Positions 52,980 through 62,849 of a stretch of DNA of 64,000 nt are shown piece after piece (position 1 is the first letter of the stretch; each line of letters opens with the position of its first letter). Both the position numbers and the translations under genes were made by a program. The notes under the pieces were generated by a model that was not told the origin of the DNA, ran no database searches, and was given only the letters and a program-made list of their open reading frames with translations. The DNA lies in contig NC_088645.1 in assembly GCF_964019385.1 (NCBI RefSeq), positions 36,318,303 through 36,382,302 on the forward strand, given 5' to 3'. The stretch is from Sycon ciliatum. Taxonomy: Eukaryota; Porifera; Calcarea; Leucosolenida; Sycettidae.

Positions 52980-53115
52980 CTGATTTACAGTGTAGCGTAA
53001 TCTCGCGTATTTGAAAAAACCATGGTCTTATAATCGAAAAGTCGCTAACGGTTTTCGGTCCTTTCACAAGTGCATTTTCGTTCGATTATAAAACCATGGT
53101 CATGTATGCGAGAGA
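52980..53115. repeat. Possible MITE remnant
   Basis: Inverted motifs AACCATGGTCTTATAATCG and CGATTATAAAACCATGGT enclose a short interior. Non-coding. Confidence 0.5.
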
Positions 53116-53207
53116 CAAACATCGCATCGACATGTACATGGGCAAGTACAGTCAGTATCGCCTATAGCGTTGGTGTTTGATTTATCACATCTTTAAGTAT
53201 TACGTAC

Positions 53208-53273
53208 CCCTGCTACATCGGATTCTTTGTTCACAGGGACTGCAGCAAGTGGAACCTCTGCGGGATGCGGAGT
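53208..53273 (-). CDS. Short phase-0 exon, type 2 (66 bp)
   Basis: Same acceptor (TTTTGTAG) and donor (GTACGTAATACTT) as the exon at 52829. It encodes TPHPAEVPLAAVPVNKESDV plus AG. Phase 0 at both ends. Confidence 0.6.
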
Positions 53274-53454
53274 CTACAAAAGAGAAGCACAATGCCATTG
53301 TCACAATAAACACAAACATCATACTACTATTGGGCATGCTCCACATATTAGGTTGAAAGCTCACGACGTGCAAGTCATCCACAAATGAGTACCCCCTATT
53401 ACGTAAACACTCATGAAAGGTGCATGAAATACGCACTGGGCAAGGTCAACTTAC

Positions 53455-53535
53455 ATCAGCTTCTTCCGCTCTTTGCTGAACGGAGTCTGCCGAAACTACC
53501 ACGCCATCCACATCGGACTGGGAAGGACAAGTTGG
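53455..53535 (-). CDS. Short phase-0 repeat exon, type 1 (copy d, 81 bp)
   Basis: Begins with Pro-Thr-Cys-Pro after an AG acceptor and ends at GAT-GTAAGT. One codon longer than the others. Exon and intron both belong to a repeat unit of about 240 bp. Confidence 0.6.
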
Positions 53536-53693
53536 CTAAAGAAAAAGACAAACAACAAACTACTTTTGGGAATGCTACACAAAGTAGGTTGAAAGATCAC
53601 GACATTCAAGTCATCCACAAATGAGTATCAGCACCCCCTATTAAAACACTCATGAAAGGTGCATAAAATACGCACTGGGCAAGGTAAACTTAC

Positions 53694-53771
53694 ATCAGCT
53701 TCTTCCGCTCTTTGCTGAACGGAGTCTGCCGAAACTACCATGCCATCCACATCGGAGGAAGGACAAATTGG
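53694..53771 (-). CDS. Short phase-0 repeat exon, type 1 (copy c, 78 bp)
   Basis: 26 codons, same splice sites, encodes the DVDGMVVSADSVQQ core. Confidence 0.6.
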
Positions 53772-53923
53772 CTAAAGGAAAAAAACAAAACAACAAACTA
53801 CGTTTGGGCATGCTACAAAGATTAGGCTGAATGCTCATGATGTCCAAGTCATCCATAAATGAGTACCAGCATCAAACACTCATGAAAGGTGCACAAAATA
53901 CGCACCGGGCAAGGTCAACTTAC

Positions 53924-54001
53924 ATCAGCTTCTTCCGCTCCTTTCTGAACGGAGTCTGCCCAAACTACCATGCCATCGACATCGGAGGAAGGAAAAGTTG
54001 G
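53924..54001 (-). CDS. Short phase-0 repeat exon, type 1 (copy b, 78 bp)
   Basis: 26 codons; PTFPSSDVDGMVVWADSVQK with two substitutions against the others. AG acceptor and GTAAGT donor intact. Confidence 0.6.
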
Positions 54002-54039
54002 CTAAAGGAAAAAGAAACAAACAAGCAAGGTCAACTTCT

Positions 54040-54117
54040 ATCGGCTTCTTCCGCCCCTTGCTGAACGGAGTCTGCCGAAACTACCATGCCATCGAAATCG
54101 GAGGAAGGACAAGTTGG
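54040..54117 (-). pseudogene. Repeat exon copy a, donor site lost
   Basis: The exon body and acceptor match the other copies, but the donor reads GATAGAAGT instead of GATGTAAGT. The equivalent copy in the right arm (58752-58829) keeps the intact donor, so the loss happened in this arm. Confidence 0.6.
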
Positions 54118-54215
54118 CTAAAGGAAAAACAAACAAACAAACAAACAACAAACTACTTTTGGGCATGCTACAAAGATTAGTCAGAATTGTTACCGATCTA
54201 GTACCAAGAGCTTAC

Positions 54216-55212
54216 GGAATTGCTGGATTGCACAGCCTTCGACCGCACCTCGTTTACGTCCACCTTCAGGTCCTGGTTTTGCTCCACGTGGTGGAGCCTA
54301 TACAGGCCCTTCTTCGTGACACTGCTGATGGTATATGACCCCGCCCAAGGCACCTCCAACTTTCCTCCTTTCCGCCCATCTTTCCGGCTGTTGCGAAGCA
54401 GAACAGATGCTCCAACTTCGAACGAGGGAGCCTTATGACATTTGTCATAATGTTCCTTCTGCGAAGCTTGGCTACTGGTGATACTACCACTGCCTTTGCT
54501 GTGACAGTCAGCCAAGATGGACTTTGCGACACCAACACTCGCCTTAGCCCGTTCCATCAAGTGGCCGTCATCGCTTGCTTAACACTCAGATGAATGTATT
54601 GGCTTCATATCAAGTGGGAGCCTTGCTTCCCGGCCGTACATCATCATGAATGGTGTGAATCCCGTTGATGCATGCACCGACGTGCGATCTGCAACCAGGG
54701 CAGGTTCAAGAAGTACATCCCAGTCTTGATCAGAACTGGAGATCTTCTTGAGAGTGTCGACGAGTGTCCGCTTGAACCTCTCAGTCTGGCCATTGGTCTG
54801 TGGGTGGTAGGCACTAGTTAGCCTGCGTTCCACGCCACACAGCTGATGTAGGTGACCGAGAGTAGAGTTCACAAACTCTGAACCCCGATCACTCAGCTGC
54901 ACCTTGCAGCAGCCATGGCGGCAAAAGAGCTGGTACAAAAACTCCACAACGCCACGGGCTGTCTTATCTGGAAGAGCACCAGCTTCCGGCCACTTGGAGA
55001 AGGCATCAGTCACCGAGATGATATATTTGTTGCCTCTCGAGGTCTCTTGGAGTGGACCAATCAGATCCACACCGATGCGAGACCACACTTCAGGTTCAAC
55101 TGGAATGGGTCGAAGAACGGACGTCTTCTTCAATGTCCTGTCCAATTGTTGGCAGACAAGACACTCACGGACATAATTGTCCACATCTGAGCCAATACCG
55201 CTCCAATAATAC
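54216..55212 (-). pseudogene. Ginger-like DDE integrase exon (left arm, nonsense mutation)
   Basis: Starts after CAG at 55213-55215. YYWSGIGSDVDNYV and CLVCQQ are the end of the HHCC zinc finger; its HH half must lie in a lost upstream exon. Then the rve core: Asp in GVDLIGPLQ, Asp in QLSDRGSEF, Glu in QTNGQTERFKRTL (D-D-E). The GPY/F module follows (VPWAGSYTISSVTKKGLYRL). A TAA (near 54579) replaces the Glu codon of the right arm (HSSEC-E), splitting the exon. The exon ends in phase 0 at AATTCC-GTAAGC. The integrase would perform strand transfer of the transposon ends. Confidence 0.78.
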
Positions 55213-55764
55213 CTGGACATTCAGAAGAACGAGGCATAAAAGTGAAGGGGCACACACAGACAGATTTAAAATGTTTCCGATATACTCACATCATTCAATC
55301 TGTTTGTGTTTTTGTCAATACTTCCATTCCTTGAACAGGCTCTCATCTGCACAAAATGAATGGAAGGATTGCCAATATTTGGCCCATTAAGTATCATCAG
55401 GACATTGATCAGGAACGGGAGGCAAGCATGCAAGGTGAACGTATGGAAAATATTTGGGTCAGACCTGAAAATGGGTTGCGACTTATAATCGGCGAAATAC
55501 GTTCCATAAGTGAATAGAAAAGGACCAATGAACTACAAGTTACGCTATAATGTCCACTAACACCACCAGTTACTAAACGATTTGGGCCATTTCAGCCAAT
55601 CAGCGACCGTTCTGAGCGGGGGTATATCGAGCGATATACCCGCTGGGGTCACGGGGTCACCAAGATACCCCGCTGGGGTCACGAATATTCCCCGGGTCAC
55701 GCCAACAAGGGAGATTTTAGTGCTGTTTACGCTCTATTCGGGACAGTACATGGAATAAATGGAT
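55213..55764. other. Spacer sequence, nothing recognised
   Basis: Between the arms of the inverted duplication. A repeated GATACCCCGCTGGGGTCAC motif is seen at about 55640-55700. The missing HH part of the integrase zinc finger was not found here. Confidence 0.4.
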
Positions 55765-55954
55765 TATACCATTCGTACTCTGTGTATACCGTGTCCCTCA
55801 TATTTTCCCTCGTGCTGACGCACTCGTGAAAATATTCGGCGGTATACCCCTCGTACTCATGGGATAATCCATACTTATAAAGTTGGTGCACTAACTCCCG
55901 TACTAATATAAAATAAGGGACACGGTACGGTATACACAGAGTACGAATGGTATA
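55765..55954. mobile_element. MITE, 190 bp
   Basis: Inverted ends TATACCATTCGTACTCTGTG and CACAGAGTACGAATGGTATA, continuing through TATACCGTGTCCCT. Non-coding. Confidence 0.75.
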
Positions 55955-55970
55955 ACACATTTAGTAGTAG

Positions 55971-56793
55971 TACCGTAAAGTCCGGAGCAAACGCCCACTT
56001 CGCAGCAAACGCCCACTCCAGCGGGTCCATACTATTTTCGTCTTTTTCAGGTCAATATAGTTGTAAACAACTGGTCGAATGCGTACGAGAACGACTGTAA
56101 TGCCTACAAACTGCCTATGTCCTACCAGGAGGCTGTGCAAAAGCGATTGTCATTATCTTCCTGCAAAGAAATAACTTCTGTCGAGATTTCCTTTTATTCA
56201 GTAAATGTGGTAGTTCGTTCTCCATGTGGTACGAGTAATGCCGCATAAATTTGTGCAGTGCCACGATGTCGCGCTGTCAGGAACAATAATTGTTCTGATG
56301 AAGCGTCAGTCAACGGCTTGACTGGTCCCAATATTGCAGTTGCAAGTCGAACAGGGTATGTAACAGAAGCTACACCTACAACGTCGCTGCTAACTTGTTG
56401 AAAACTCCGAAGTGCCCACGAAAAACATTTGCCTTTGGGTGCTGTGTGATCTCGAAATGATGGCTTGAAACACCGTCAGAAGTGTATTTGGTTCCTTCAA
56501 TACTCTGTTCTTCGGTACCTTGTTATTCGGAAGAAAACCCGTTCGGATTTGCGAAATAAAACAACCATCATTATAAAATCACTACGAGCTAGCTAGCTCG
56601 TGGCTATAGCGCTAGTGCCCAAAGAGATTTTGAAACCAGGAAAGTGGACATAGTTTACCGTAGCAAAGCGCTCTTCCCGCTACGGTGTGAGATGCATTTT
56701 CGTACAGTAGGGGTGACAGTGCATGGGGTCAGTGTGTACAGGCCAGCAGATCTTGCAAAAATGGGGTGGGCGTTTGCTCCGGACTTTACGGTA
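55971..56793. mobile_element. TIR element, 823 bp
   Basis: 28-bp perfect inverted termini beginning TACCGTAAAGTCCGGAGC (55971) and ending GCTCCGGACTTTACGGTA (56793). The interior has no recognisable transposase. GTAGTA flanks may be a target duplication but are ambiguous. Confidence 0.75.
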
Positions 56794-56959
56794 GTAGTAT
56801 TCTTTTATGTTCCATCGGAAGCCTCCTCAGTGATGAACACAACTCTTAAGAGGGCCGATAACAGAGTAGAGGGGTGTGGGGTGAGAAAAAAAATATTAAT
56901 AATAATAAGAGATATTTAAACTAAACTAAACTGATACTTGGAACAATAAAGCAGCGGTA

Positions 56960-57245
56960 AGCAGTAAGCAGTAAACACAGGTATACAATACAAGCGATGC
57001 AGATCAATGAGGCCGTTTGCTGAAAAGAAGATCAAAATACATCTGAAAAGACGCTGCGTCTTTAAGCATGGTCATTATGGGATAATGCAAGAATTAAAGA
57101 GATGTTTTTAAAAACGAATTTAAACTAGGAACTCAGTAAACACAGTTATACAATACAGGCGGTGCAGATCAATGAGGGAGTTTGCTGAAAAGAAGATCAA
57201 AATACTTCTGAAAAGACGCTGCGTCTTTTAGCATGGTCTGAAGTT
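56960..57245. repeat. Tandem duplication of about 140-160 bp
   Basis: GATCAATGAGG...GTTTGCTGAAAAGAAG ... GACGCTGCGTCTTT occurs at about 56965-57075 and 57130-57240. Confidence 0.7.
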
Positions 57246-57276
57246 ACTAAGCAAATGTAGTGTGGTGCTGGGTGCG

Positions 57277-57720
57277 TCACTCCACAGGCACAGAATTAAA
57301 GAACAGGGCAGCACGATTTGAAAAGGAATTGACACCGTCAGTCGTCCGGAATTTAGATATTGCAATAGCAGCATTAAAAGAGGTTCTTGTTGTCCTAGGG
57401 CCGGTTGAAACTTGAGGGAAAAGGTCCGTCAGATTTGGGAGAGGGAAAACGACATGATTAACATGGATAAATTTAGCAATGCTACGAATAAGGTAATGTT
57501 CAAACGGATCAATCGACAATCTAGCTAACAGCGGCATGACGTCGTCTTGTAGTTTCGAGCCACAGGCAGCGCGTACAGAACGACGATAAACGGACGAGAG
57601 TCGCTGTCTGTCCTTGGCGGATAGCTTCATTGCAAAGCACGAACAGCAGTATAATAAGTCAGGCAAGATAACAGAGAGGATAAACTGCCGTGTTGCCTTC
57701 AAACTTAGTTGCCGAAAACA
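57277..57720 (-). pseudogene. LINE C-terminal fragment
   Basis: The minus-strand frame ends FSNRAALFFNSVPVE and a stop. It carries LINE tail features: FILSVILPDLLYCCSCFAMK, KDRQRLSSVYRRSVRAACG and LPNLTDLF. It abuts the right arm directly at about 57720-57735, so the LINE or its loss may define the arm edge. Upstream codons in the same frame are antisense integrase, not LINE. Confidence 0.65.
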
Positions 57721-57734
57721 CCGTCGAAGACAGG

Positions 57735-58660
57735 ACAGGACATTGAAGAAGACGTCCGTTCTTCGACCCATTCCAGTTGAACCTGAAGTGTGGTCTCGCA
57801 TCGGTGTTGATCTTATTGGTCCACTCCAAGAGACCTCGAGAGGCAACAAATATATCATCTCGGTGACTGATGCCTACTCCGAGTGGCCGGAAGCTGGTGC
57901 TCTTCCAGATAAGACAGCCCTTGGCGTTGCGGAGTTTTTGTACCAGCTCTTTTGCCGCCATGGCTGCTGCAAGGTGCAGCTGAGTGATCGGGGTTCAGAG
58001 TTTGCGAACTCTACGCTCGGTCACCTACATCAGCTGTGTGGCGTGGAACGCAGGCTAACTAGTGCCTACCACCCACAGACCAATGGCCAGACTGAGAGGT
58101 TCAACCGGACACTCGTCGAAACGCTCAAGAAGATCTCCAGTTCGGATCAAGACTGGGATGTACTTCTTGAACCTGCCCTGTTTGCAGATCGCACGTCGGT
58201 GCATGCATCGACGAGATTCACACCATTCATGATGATGTTCGGCCGGGAAGCAAGGCTCCCACTTGATATGAAGCCAATACATTCATCTGAGTGTGAAGCA
58301 AGCGATGACGGCCACTTGATGGAACGGGCTAAGGCGAGTGTTGGTGTCGCAAAGTCCATCTTGGCTGACTGTCACAGCAAAGGCAGTGGTAGTATCACCA
58401 GTAGCCAAGCTGTGCAGAAGGAACATTATGACAAACGTCATAAGGCTCCCTCGTTCAAAGTTGGAGCATCTGTTCTGCGTCGCAACAGCCGGCAAGATGG
58501 GCGGAAAGGAGGAAAGTTGGAGGTGCCTTGGACGGGGCCATATACCATCAGCAGTGTCACGAAGAAGGGCCTGTATAGACTCCACCACGTGGAGCAAAAC
58601 CAGGACCTGAAGGTGGCCGTAAACGAGGTGCGGTTGAAGGCTGTGCAATCCAGCAATTCC
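57735..58660 (+). CDS. Ginger-like DDE integrase exon (right arm, N-truncated)
   Basis: From 57735 the frame encodes the integrase core without interruption: GVDLIGPLQ (D), QLSDRGSEF (D), QTNGQTERFNRTL (E), and GPY/F module VPWTGPYTISSVTKKGLYRL. It keeps a Glu codon where the left arm has a stop. It ends in phase 0 at AATTCC-GTAAGC (58661); reading on gives a stop at 58676-58678. The zinc finger is cut off at the arm boundary, where the frame continues backward into antisense LINE. It cannot be a complete transposase. Confidence 0.78.
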
Positions 58661-58751
58661 GTAAGCTCTTGGTACTAGATCGGTAACAATTCTGACTAAT
58701 CTTTGTAGCATGCCCAAAAGTAGTTTGTTTGTTTGTTTGTGTTTCCTTTAG

Positions 58752-58829
58752 CCAACTTGTCCTTCCTCCGATGTCGATGGCATGGTAGTTTCGGCAGACT
58801 CCGTTCAGCAAGGGGCGGAAGAATCCGAT
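58752..58829 (+). CDS. Short phase-0 repeat exon, type 1 (78 bp)
   Basis: Acceptor TTTCCTTTAG, donor GATGTAAGT. Encodes PTCPSSDVDGMVVSADSVQQ followed by GAEESD. Continues the integrase frame exactly (phase 0 to phase 0). Confidence 0.65.
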
Positions 58830-58867
58830 GTAAGTTGACCTTGCTTGTTTGTTTCTTTTACCGTAAG

Positions 58868-58945
58868 CCAACTTGTCCTTCCTCCGATGTCGATGGCATG
58901 GTAGTTTCGGCAGACTCCGTTCAGCAAGGAGGGGTAGAAGCTGAT
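58868..58945 (+). CDS. Short phase-0 repeat exon, type 1, second copy (78 bp)
   Basis: Same acceptor context (TTTTACCGTAAG) and donor (GATGTAAGT). Encodes the same core ending QQGGVEAD. The unit spacing (116 bp) is shorter than in the left arm (about 240 bp). Confidence 0.65.
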
Positions 58946-59084
58946 GTAAGTTGACCTTGCCCAGTGCGTATTAAATGCACCTTTCACGAGTGTTTGATAC
59001 TGGTACTCATTTATGGATGACTTGGACATCATGAGCATTCAGCCTAATCTTTGTAGCATGCCCAAAAGTAGTTTGTTGTTTTGT

Positions 59085-59543
59085 GCCTCAGTGCAGCGGC
59101 AAATTGGCTCAGCCGATTGCGGTCTGTTTGCCATAGCCTTTGCCGTTGAGCTGGCGCTTGGAAAGGATCCATCAGTGGCGTGCTCAAATCAGAAGAAGAT
59201 GCGAGACCATCTATTGTCTTGCATTGGAAATTATAGATTCACGTCATTTCCAAAGCGTCGGCGGAATGGTGTACCCTTCACTGACTCTGCCCGTCCTGTG
59301 AAGGTGGACACAACGTTTTGCTTTTGTGCAATGCCTCCGCCGTGCGATGCCCTCATCGAGTGCAATGTGTGCTTTGACATCTATCATGAAAGCTGTGCCC
59401 TTGGAGAATTCCGTAATGATGCATATCGGAGGAACAATTTCGAGTGCTACAAGTGCCGGAATGTCGATCCTCCGTTAGTTCTCACCAGACCAGCAAAGTA
59501 TTTTAACCGACTGGTTGCGCTACGGTCGGACGGTCGTCGGTGA
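59085..59543 (+). pseudogene. Ulp1/PHD exon fragment (right arm)
   Basis: Begins inside the protease at SVQRQIGSADCGLFAIAFAV, so the catalytic His and Asp are deleted. The PHD finger (FCFCAMPPPCDALIECNVCF ... FECYKC) and the stop are kept. A GCCTCAG at the junction could act as an acceptor but would be out of phase with the 78-bp exons. Non-functional protease. Confidence 0.75.
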
Positions 59544-60480
59544 GCGGATCTGATGAGCAGACACTTTCAAAGGTATGGGTATGGTGCAGTTGGTGTGGGG
59601 TTGAGCTCCAACTCCTTTGTAAATGCTGCGTTACCGGCTGATTTCAGCACCCATGCAAAGTCCCACCAACTCCCTCCACGGAGGGGAAAGTGTAAACAAT
59701 GTTGGGGGCTGAACGGCAGGTAACTGGCGCCGAAAAACCAGGCTCTGGGTACAATTGGTGGGTACCTCCTCGTGGTTGTACCTGGTAACCAGTGTAGCAC
59801 GCCATAGAAGTCTTGAAAGCATCTATCGTGTGTTACATTGGGCTAAATCCAACCCCTTTCTTAGGCTTTTAGACAGTGATGTGTATTTTTACTTCTTCAT
59901 GTTAGTAATTTTACAATTGACATTATGATTGTTCACGAGGACCTAGGATTTGCTTTGTTCAGAGTGTAGTTACAGTATACGCTTATCAGGTTTGTGTATG
60001 GTGTGCTTTTGTGTCTTCTGACTGTAACATTATTTTAACTCTGAAAGAACAGATTTGATCCTTTAGGACTCCTTCATTTTCGACACATTCTCTGTACTGG
60101 ATATATTGATGCAATTGTTCTATGTAAAATTGAAGAAAACACTAGGGAACGAGCTATGAAGCAATAATTATTCACGACAGTAACAAGATAATAGGCAGAA
60201 AGTGCGATAATAGGGCACGCAACTGACAGGCTACTGAGACATTCAGTGTTGTGCCCTGTTAGCACACTTTCTGACTGCTTATTATCTTGTTACAGCCATG
60301 GATAGTTGCTTCATCACTCGTTCCGTAGTGTTTATTTTACATTTGTATCCGAGCACTTATTGTACATTTCCTTTATATTTAAACTCGGATACTGAGCCAG
60401 TAATACTTGAAATGTAAAAAAGAGAAGAAATACATGAGAACAAGTTATGCAGCAACTATCCACGACTATATTCTTATTCT
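59544..60480. other. Right-arm non-coding sequence with foldback element
   Basis: Mirror of 50.64-51.65 kb. Contains the foldback arms at about 60120-60350. No gene is recognised. Confidence 0.5.
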
Positions 60481-60868
60481 TTGTTTAAACTGGTGTCTTT
60501 CGTTATTGGTAAAGTACGGTTTTCTACTTCTATACGTTTGAATGGCGTTGTGACATGCATAGTCATGTATATCTGGTGTGGATGGGTGTTCATTGGGTGG
60601 TATACTGTACGTTCGCATTTGACCAATTTAGCCCAATCATCAATGGCAGCCTTTCCAGATTCATCACATTGTATAGAGCTAATAACAACTACTAGTAGCT
60701 TTTATTTCTTTCGAAAATTATTTGACGCATGGTATGCCATAGGATAGATCAATGTTCTTCTCAATGATTAGGCTTACGAATGATAGGAAGATCGTGCACA
60801 CACACGCCTCACACCTTTGGAAAGCCCCAACCAAGTGCGTGTGAACATCCCCGGTTGGGTGTTCATTG

Positions 60869-60901
60869 GGTGGTATCAAGAGTACATAATAACTGGTTAT
60901 G
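60869..60901. mobile_element. 33-bp micro-element (mirror copy)
   Basis: Counterpart of 48146-48178: CAAGAGTACATAATAAC and GTTATGTACTCTTG. It was present before the duplication. Confidence 0.65.
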
Positions 60902-61158
60902 TACTCTTGCTGGTATACATGTACGTTCACGTTTGACCAATTTAGTCCAATAATCAATGGAAGACAATCGCCTTTCCAGATTCATCACATTGTATAGAGC
61001 TAATAACAACTACTAGTAGCTATTAGGCGAGGCAGTGATTCTTGTTAATGTGCGCAAGCTGCCACTGCAGCCACTTCATTATAATTGTAAATGGAAAACC
61101 TTACACACACACACCATCTTCAATCCAAGTGGTCTCTTCGTTGCAAATTACAATAATT

Positions 61159-61185
61159 CTCAATCAAATTTTCATCAGGATTGAG
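61159..61185 (-). ncRNA. Hammerhead ribozyme with stem II deleted
   Basis: Mirror of 47854-47894. Stem I (CTCAATC/GATTGAG) and CTGATGA remain, but a deletion of about 13 nt removed stem II and the G of GAAA. Expected inactive. Confidence 0.65.
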
Positions 61186-61609
61186 GAGAGAAACAAGTGA
61201 GGTGGACCTATAACAGGCAACACAAAGTGGAACGAAACTACACCATACGTGATAAAGTTGCACCATCCTTTGGGCATATACCCATGCACATGCCAAAACA
61301 CTGAGACACACACTCATACTCACACTCGCAGCAACACTCACGCAAGCTCACACTCCAAATCACACCCACACCCCACACACGTGTAACTGAAGACACACAC
61401 AAAAATATCAATGTGCCTGAAAACAAGGAGTGAATAGTGGTGGGACTATGACAAAAAAAAAGGAGATGAGATTCCGTCGCCAAACTGCACTTACACTACA
61501 ACACTGTGCTGAACTACTGGTATATAACAATGGCGTGAACAAGCACACATGACAACAGGACAGGACAGTGGCAACAGAAACAATGATCATCATCCAAATT
61601 TTCACATTG

Positions 61610-61975
61610 TCAATTGTCAAGCAACACCCAACCACGATCACGGTTCACCTTAGGATGGCGTCTGGAGATGTGGATTGCCTCCCTTATCCGGCGGTTCACG
61701 TATGACACTTCCATTGCGAGTATGGATGGTGATGTGAAGGGAATGAATGGCGCTGTGGATGGATGTTGTGGTGGTTGGTGCAATGCGCAGTGCTCTCCCC
61801 AGGGCCTCTGCGGCGCACAGACTCTCGCTTCTCGGTAATGTTCCTGGACTCGCTCCCTGACACACTCCGTCTCTCCCACATACTCCTCTCCACACAGTAA
61901 TTCTTGGGTCTTGTGTCGGGATAAGTCATTCGGACAGCGAAAGTCCAAGCTGCAGACACACACCCTCACCCACAC
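61610..61975 (-). pseudogene. PLE GIY-YIG endonuclease fragment (right arm)
   Basis: Same fragment as 47063-47420: CPNDLSRHKTQELLCGEEYV, ETECVRERVQEHYREARVCA, WGEHCALH and YVNRRIREAIHISRRHPKVN. A small indel after HPKVN shifts the frame compared with the left arm. RT absent. Confidence 0.7.
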
Positions 61976-62485
61976 ACAAAGCCGGTAGCGTGATTACAAA
62001 GCTATGCATGTGTTGCCGACAAAGTTACGAAGGTAGAACTTGTTCTCATGACGACACTTGGACACAAGCTCTGACCTCTTGTAGAGCGGGTCCCAGTATA
62101 GGCAATCTCTAGCTTCCTGGCCAGACATAGACACAACCAAGATGTTAGAGTATGGTGCAGCTCCACTACTGCACTACAGTCCGTTTCAAAAAGATTTGCA
62201 ATCCTGGCGATCGCCCGCGGAGTTTGACGTCTTACCGTATGAGCACTCGAGCGCTGCCTGGAAAAACTCTCTGTGAACTCGAAGAAATATTCCCCGCGAA
62301 AGCAGGAAAAATGACAACTCACTCACGTTGATACAGTCGAGTCATGAACGTCTGGTTTACAACAAACTAGCGAGGGAAAAATAAAGAGTAGCAAAACGAA
62401 CAGCAACAACAACTCCGTAAAGAAAGATACTGTCAAATAAAAACAGTGAAAAACACAGAGACGCAAAGGACATGTGGATAATGAG

Positions 62486-62849
62486 CTATGCATGTCGCAG
62501 TAAATAAGGGGCGGCACGGATCTTAAACAGGCGGAGTGAGGTCAGGTCCTTAACTTCTCTGGGTAGAGTGAGCCAAACAGAATAAGCAATAAAGAGAGGG
62601 GAGCGCAAAGGAGTGGATGAGTTACACTTAGGGAGTAAGAGTGAGTTTCTAGTTCTTAGAGAAGAGAACCAATTAAAACACATGAGATGAGGTGGGCACA
62701 ACTCAAGCTTAATAGAATGGACAAGAGAAGCCAGGTGTGCACTGCGTCCATGTGATAACGGGGTTGTGTGAGCGATTTTATAAAGGGCGGATGATGAGAG
62801 CATGCGGGGTTGACGGAGGAGAATTTTAAGGATTTTCTTGTGATGTATT
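62486..62849 (-). pseudogene. LINE ORF2 C-terminal tail (shifted frame)
   Basis: The frame 62486-62803 gives the tail SSALYKIAHTTPLS, HSIKLELCPPH, TLPREVKDLTSLRLFKIRAA and the stop. It is in a different frame from the RT part that ends at 62850, so one indel near 62850 breaks the ORF. It matches the fragment at 11346-11834. Confidence 0.75.

Larger units (their letters stand above)
46862..55143. repeat. Left arm of the large inverted duplication
   Basis: Reverse complement of 57735-62176. It shares a PLE endonuclease, a foldback element and a Ginger-like transposase gene. It is longer than the right arm because it has an LTR element (48769-50629) and a poly(A) retrocopy (48364-48629), and because the right arm lost the equivalent of about 52107-53795. 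The arms differ by scattered substitutions and small indels, so this is not an exact mirror. Confidence 0.85.
57735..62176. repeat. Right arm of the large inverted duplication
   Basis: Reverse-complement counterpart of 46862-55143. It lacks the LTR element and the retrocopy (clean empty sites at about 60560-60575 and 60690-60700) and has a deletion joining a transposase intron to the middle of the Ulp1 exon (about 59085). Confidence 0.85.

Noticed and set aside
51653-55212. Polinton/Maverick virus-like element (integrase plus cysteine protease)
   Set aside because: No DNA polymerase B, packaging ATPase or capsid genes; a GPY/F integrase with Ulp1 and PHD in one spliced gene fits Ginger better.
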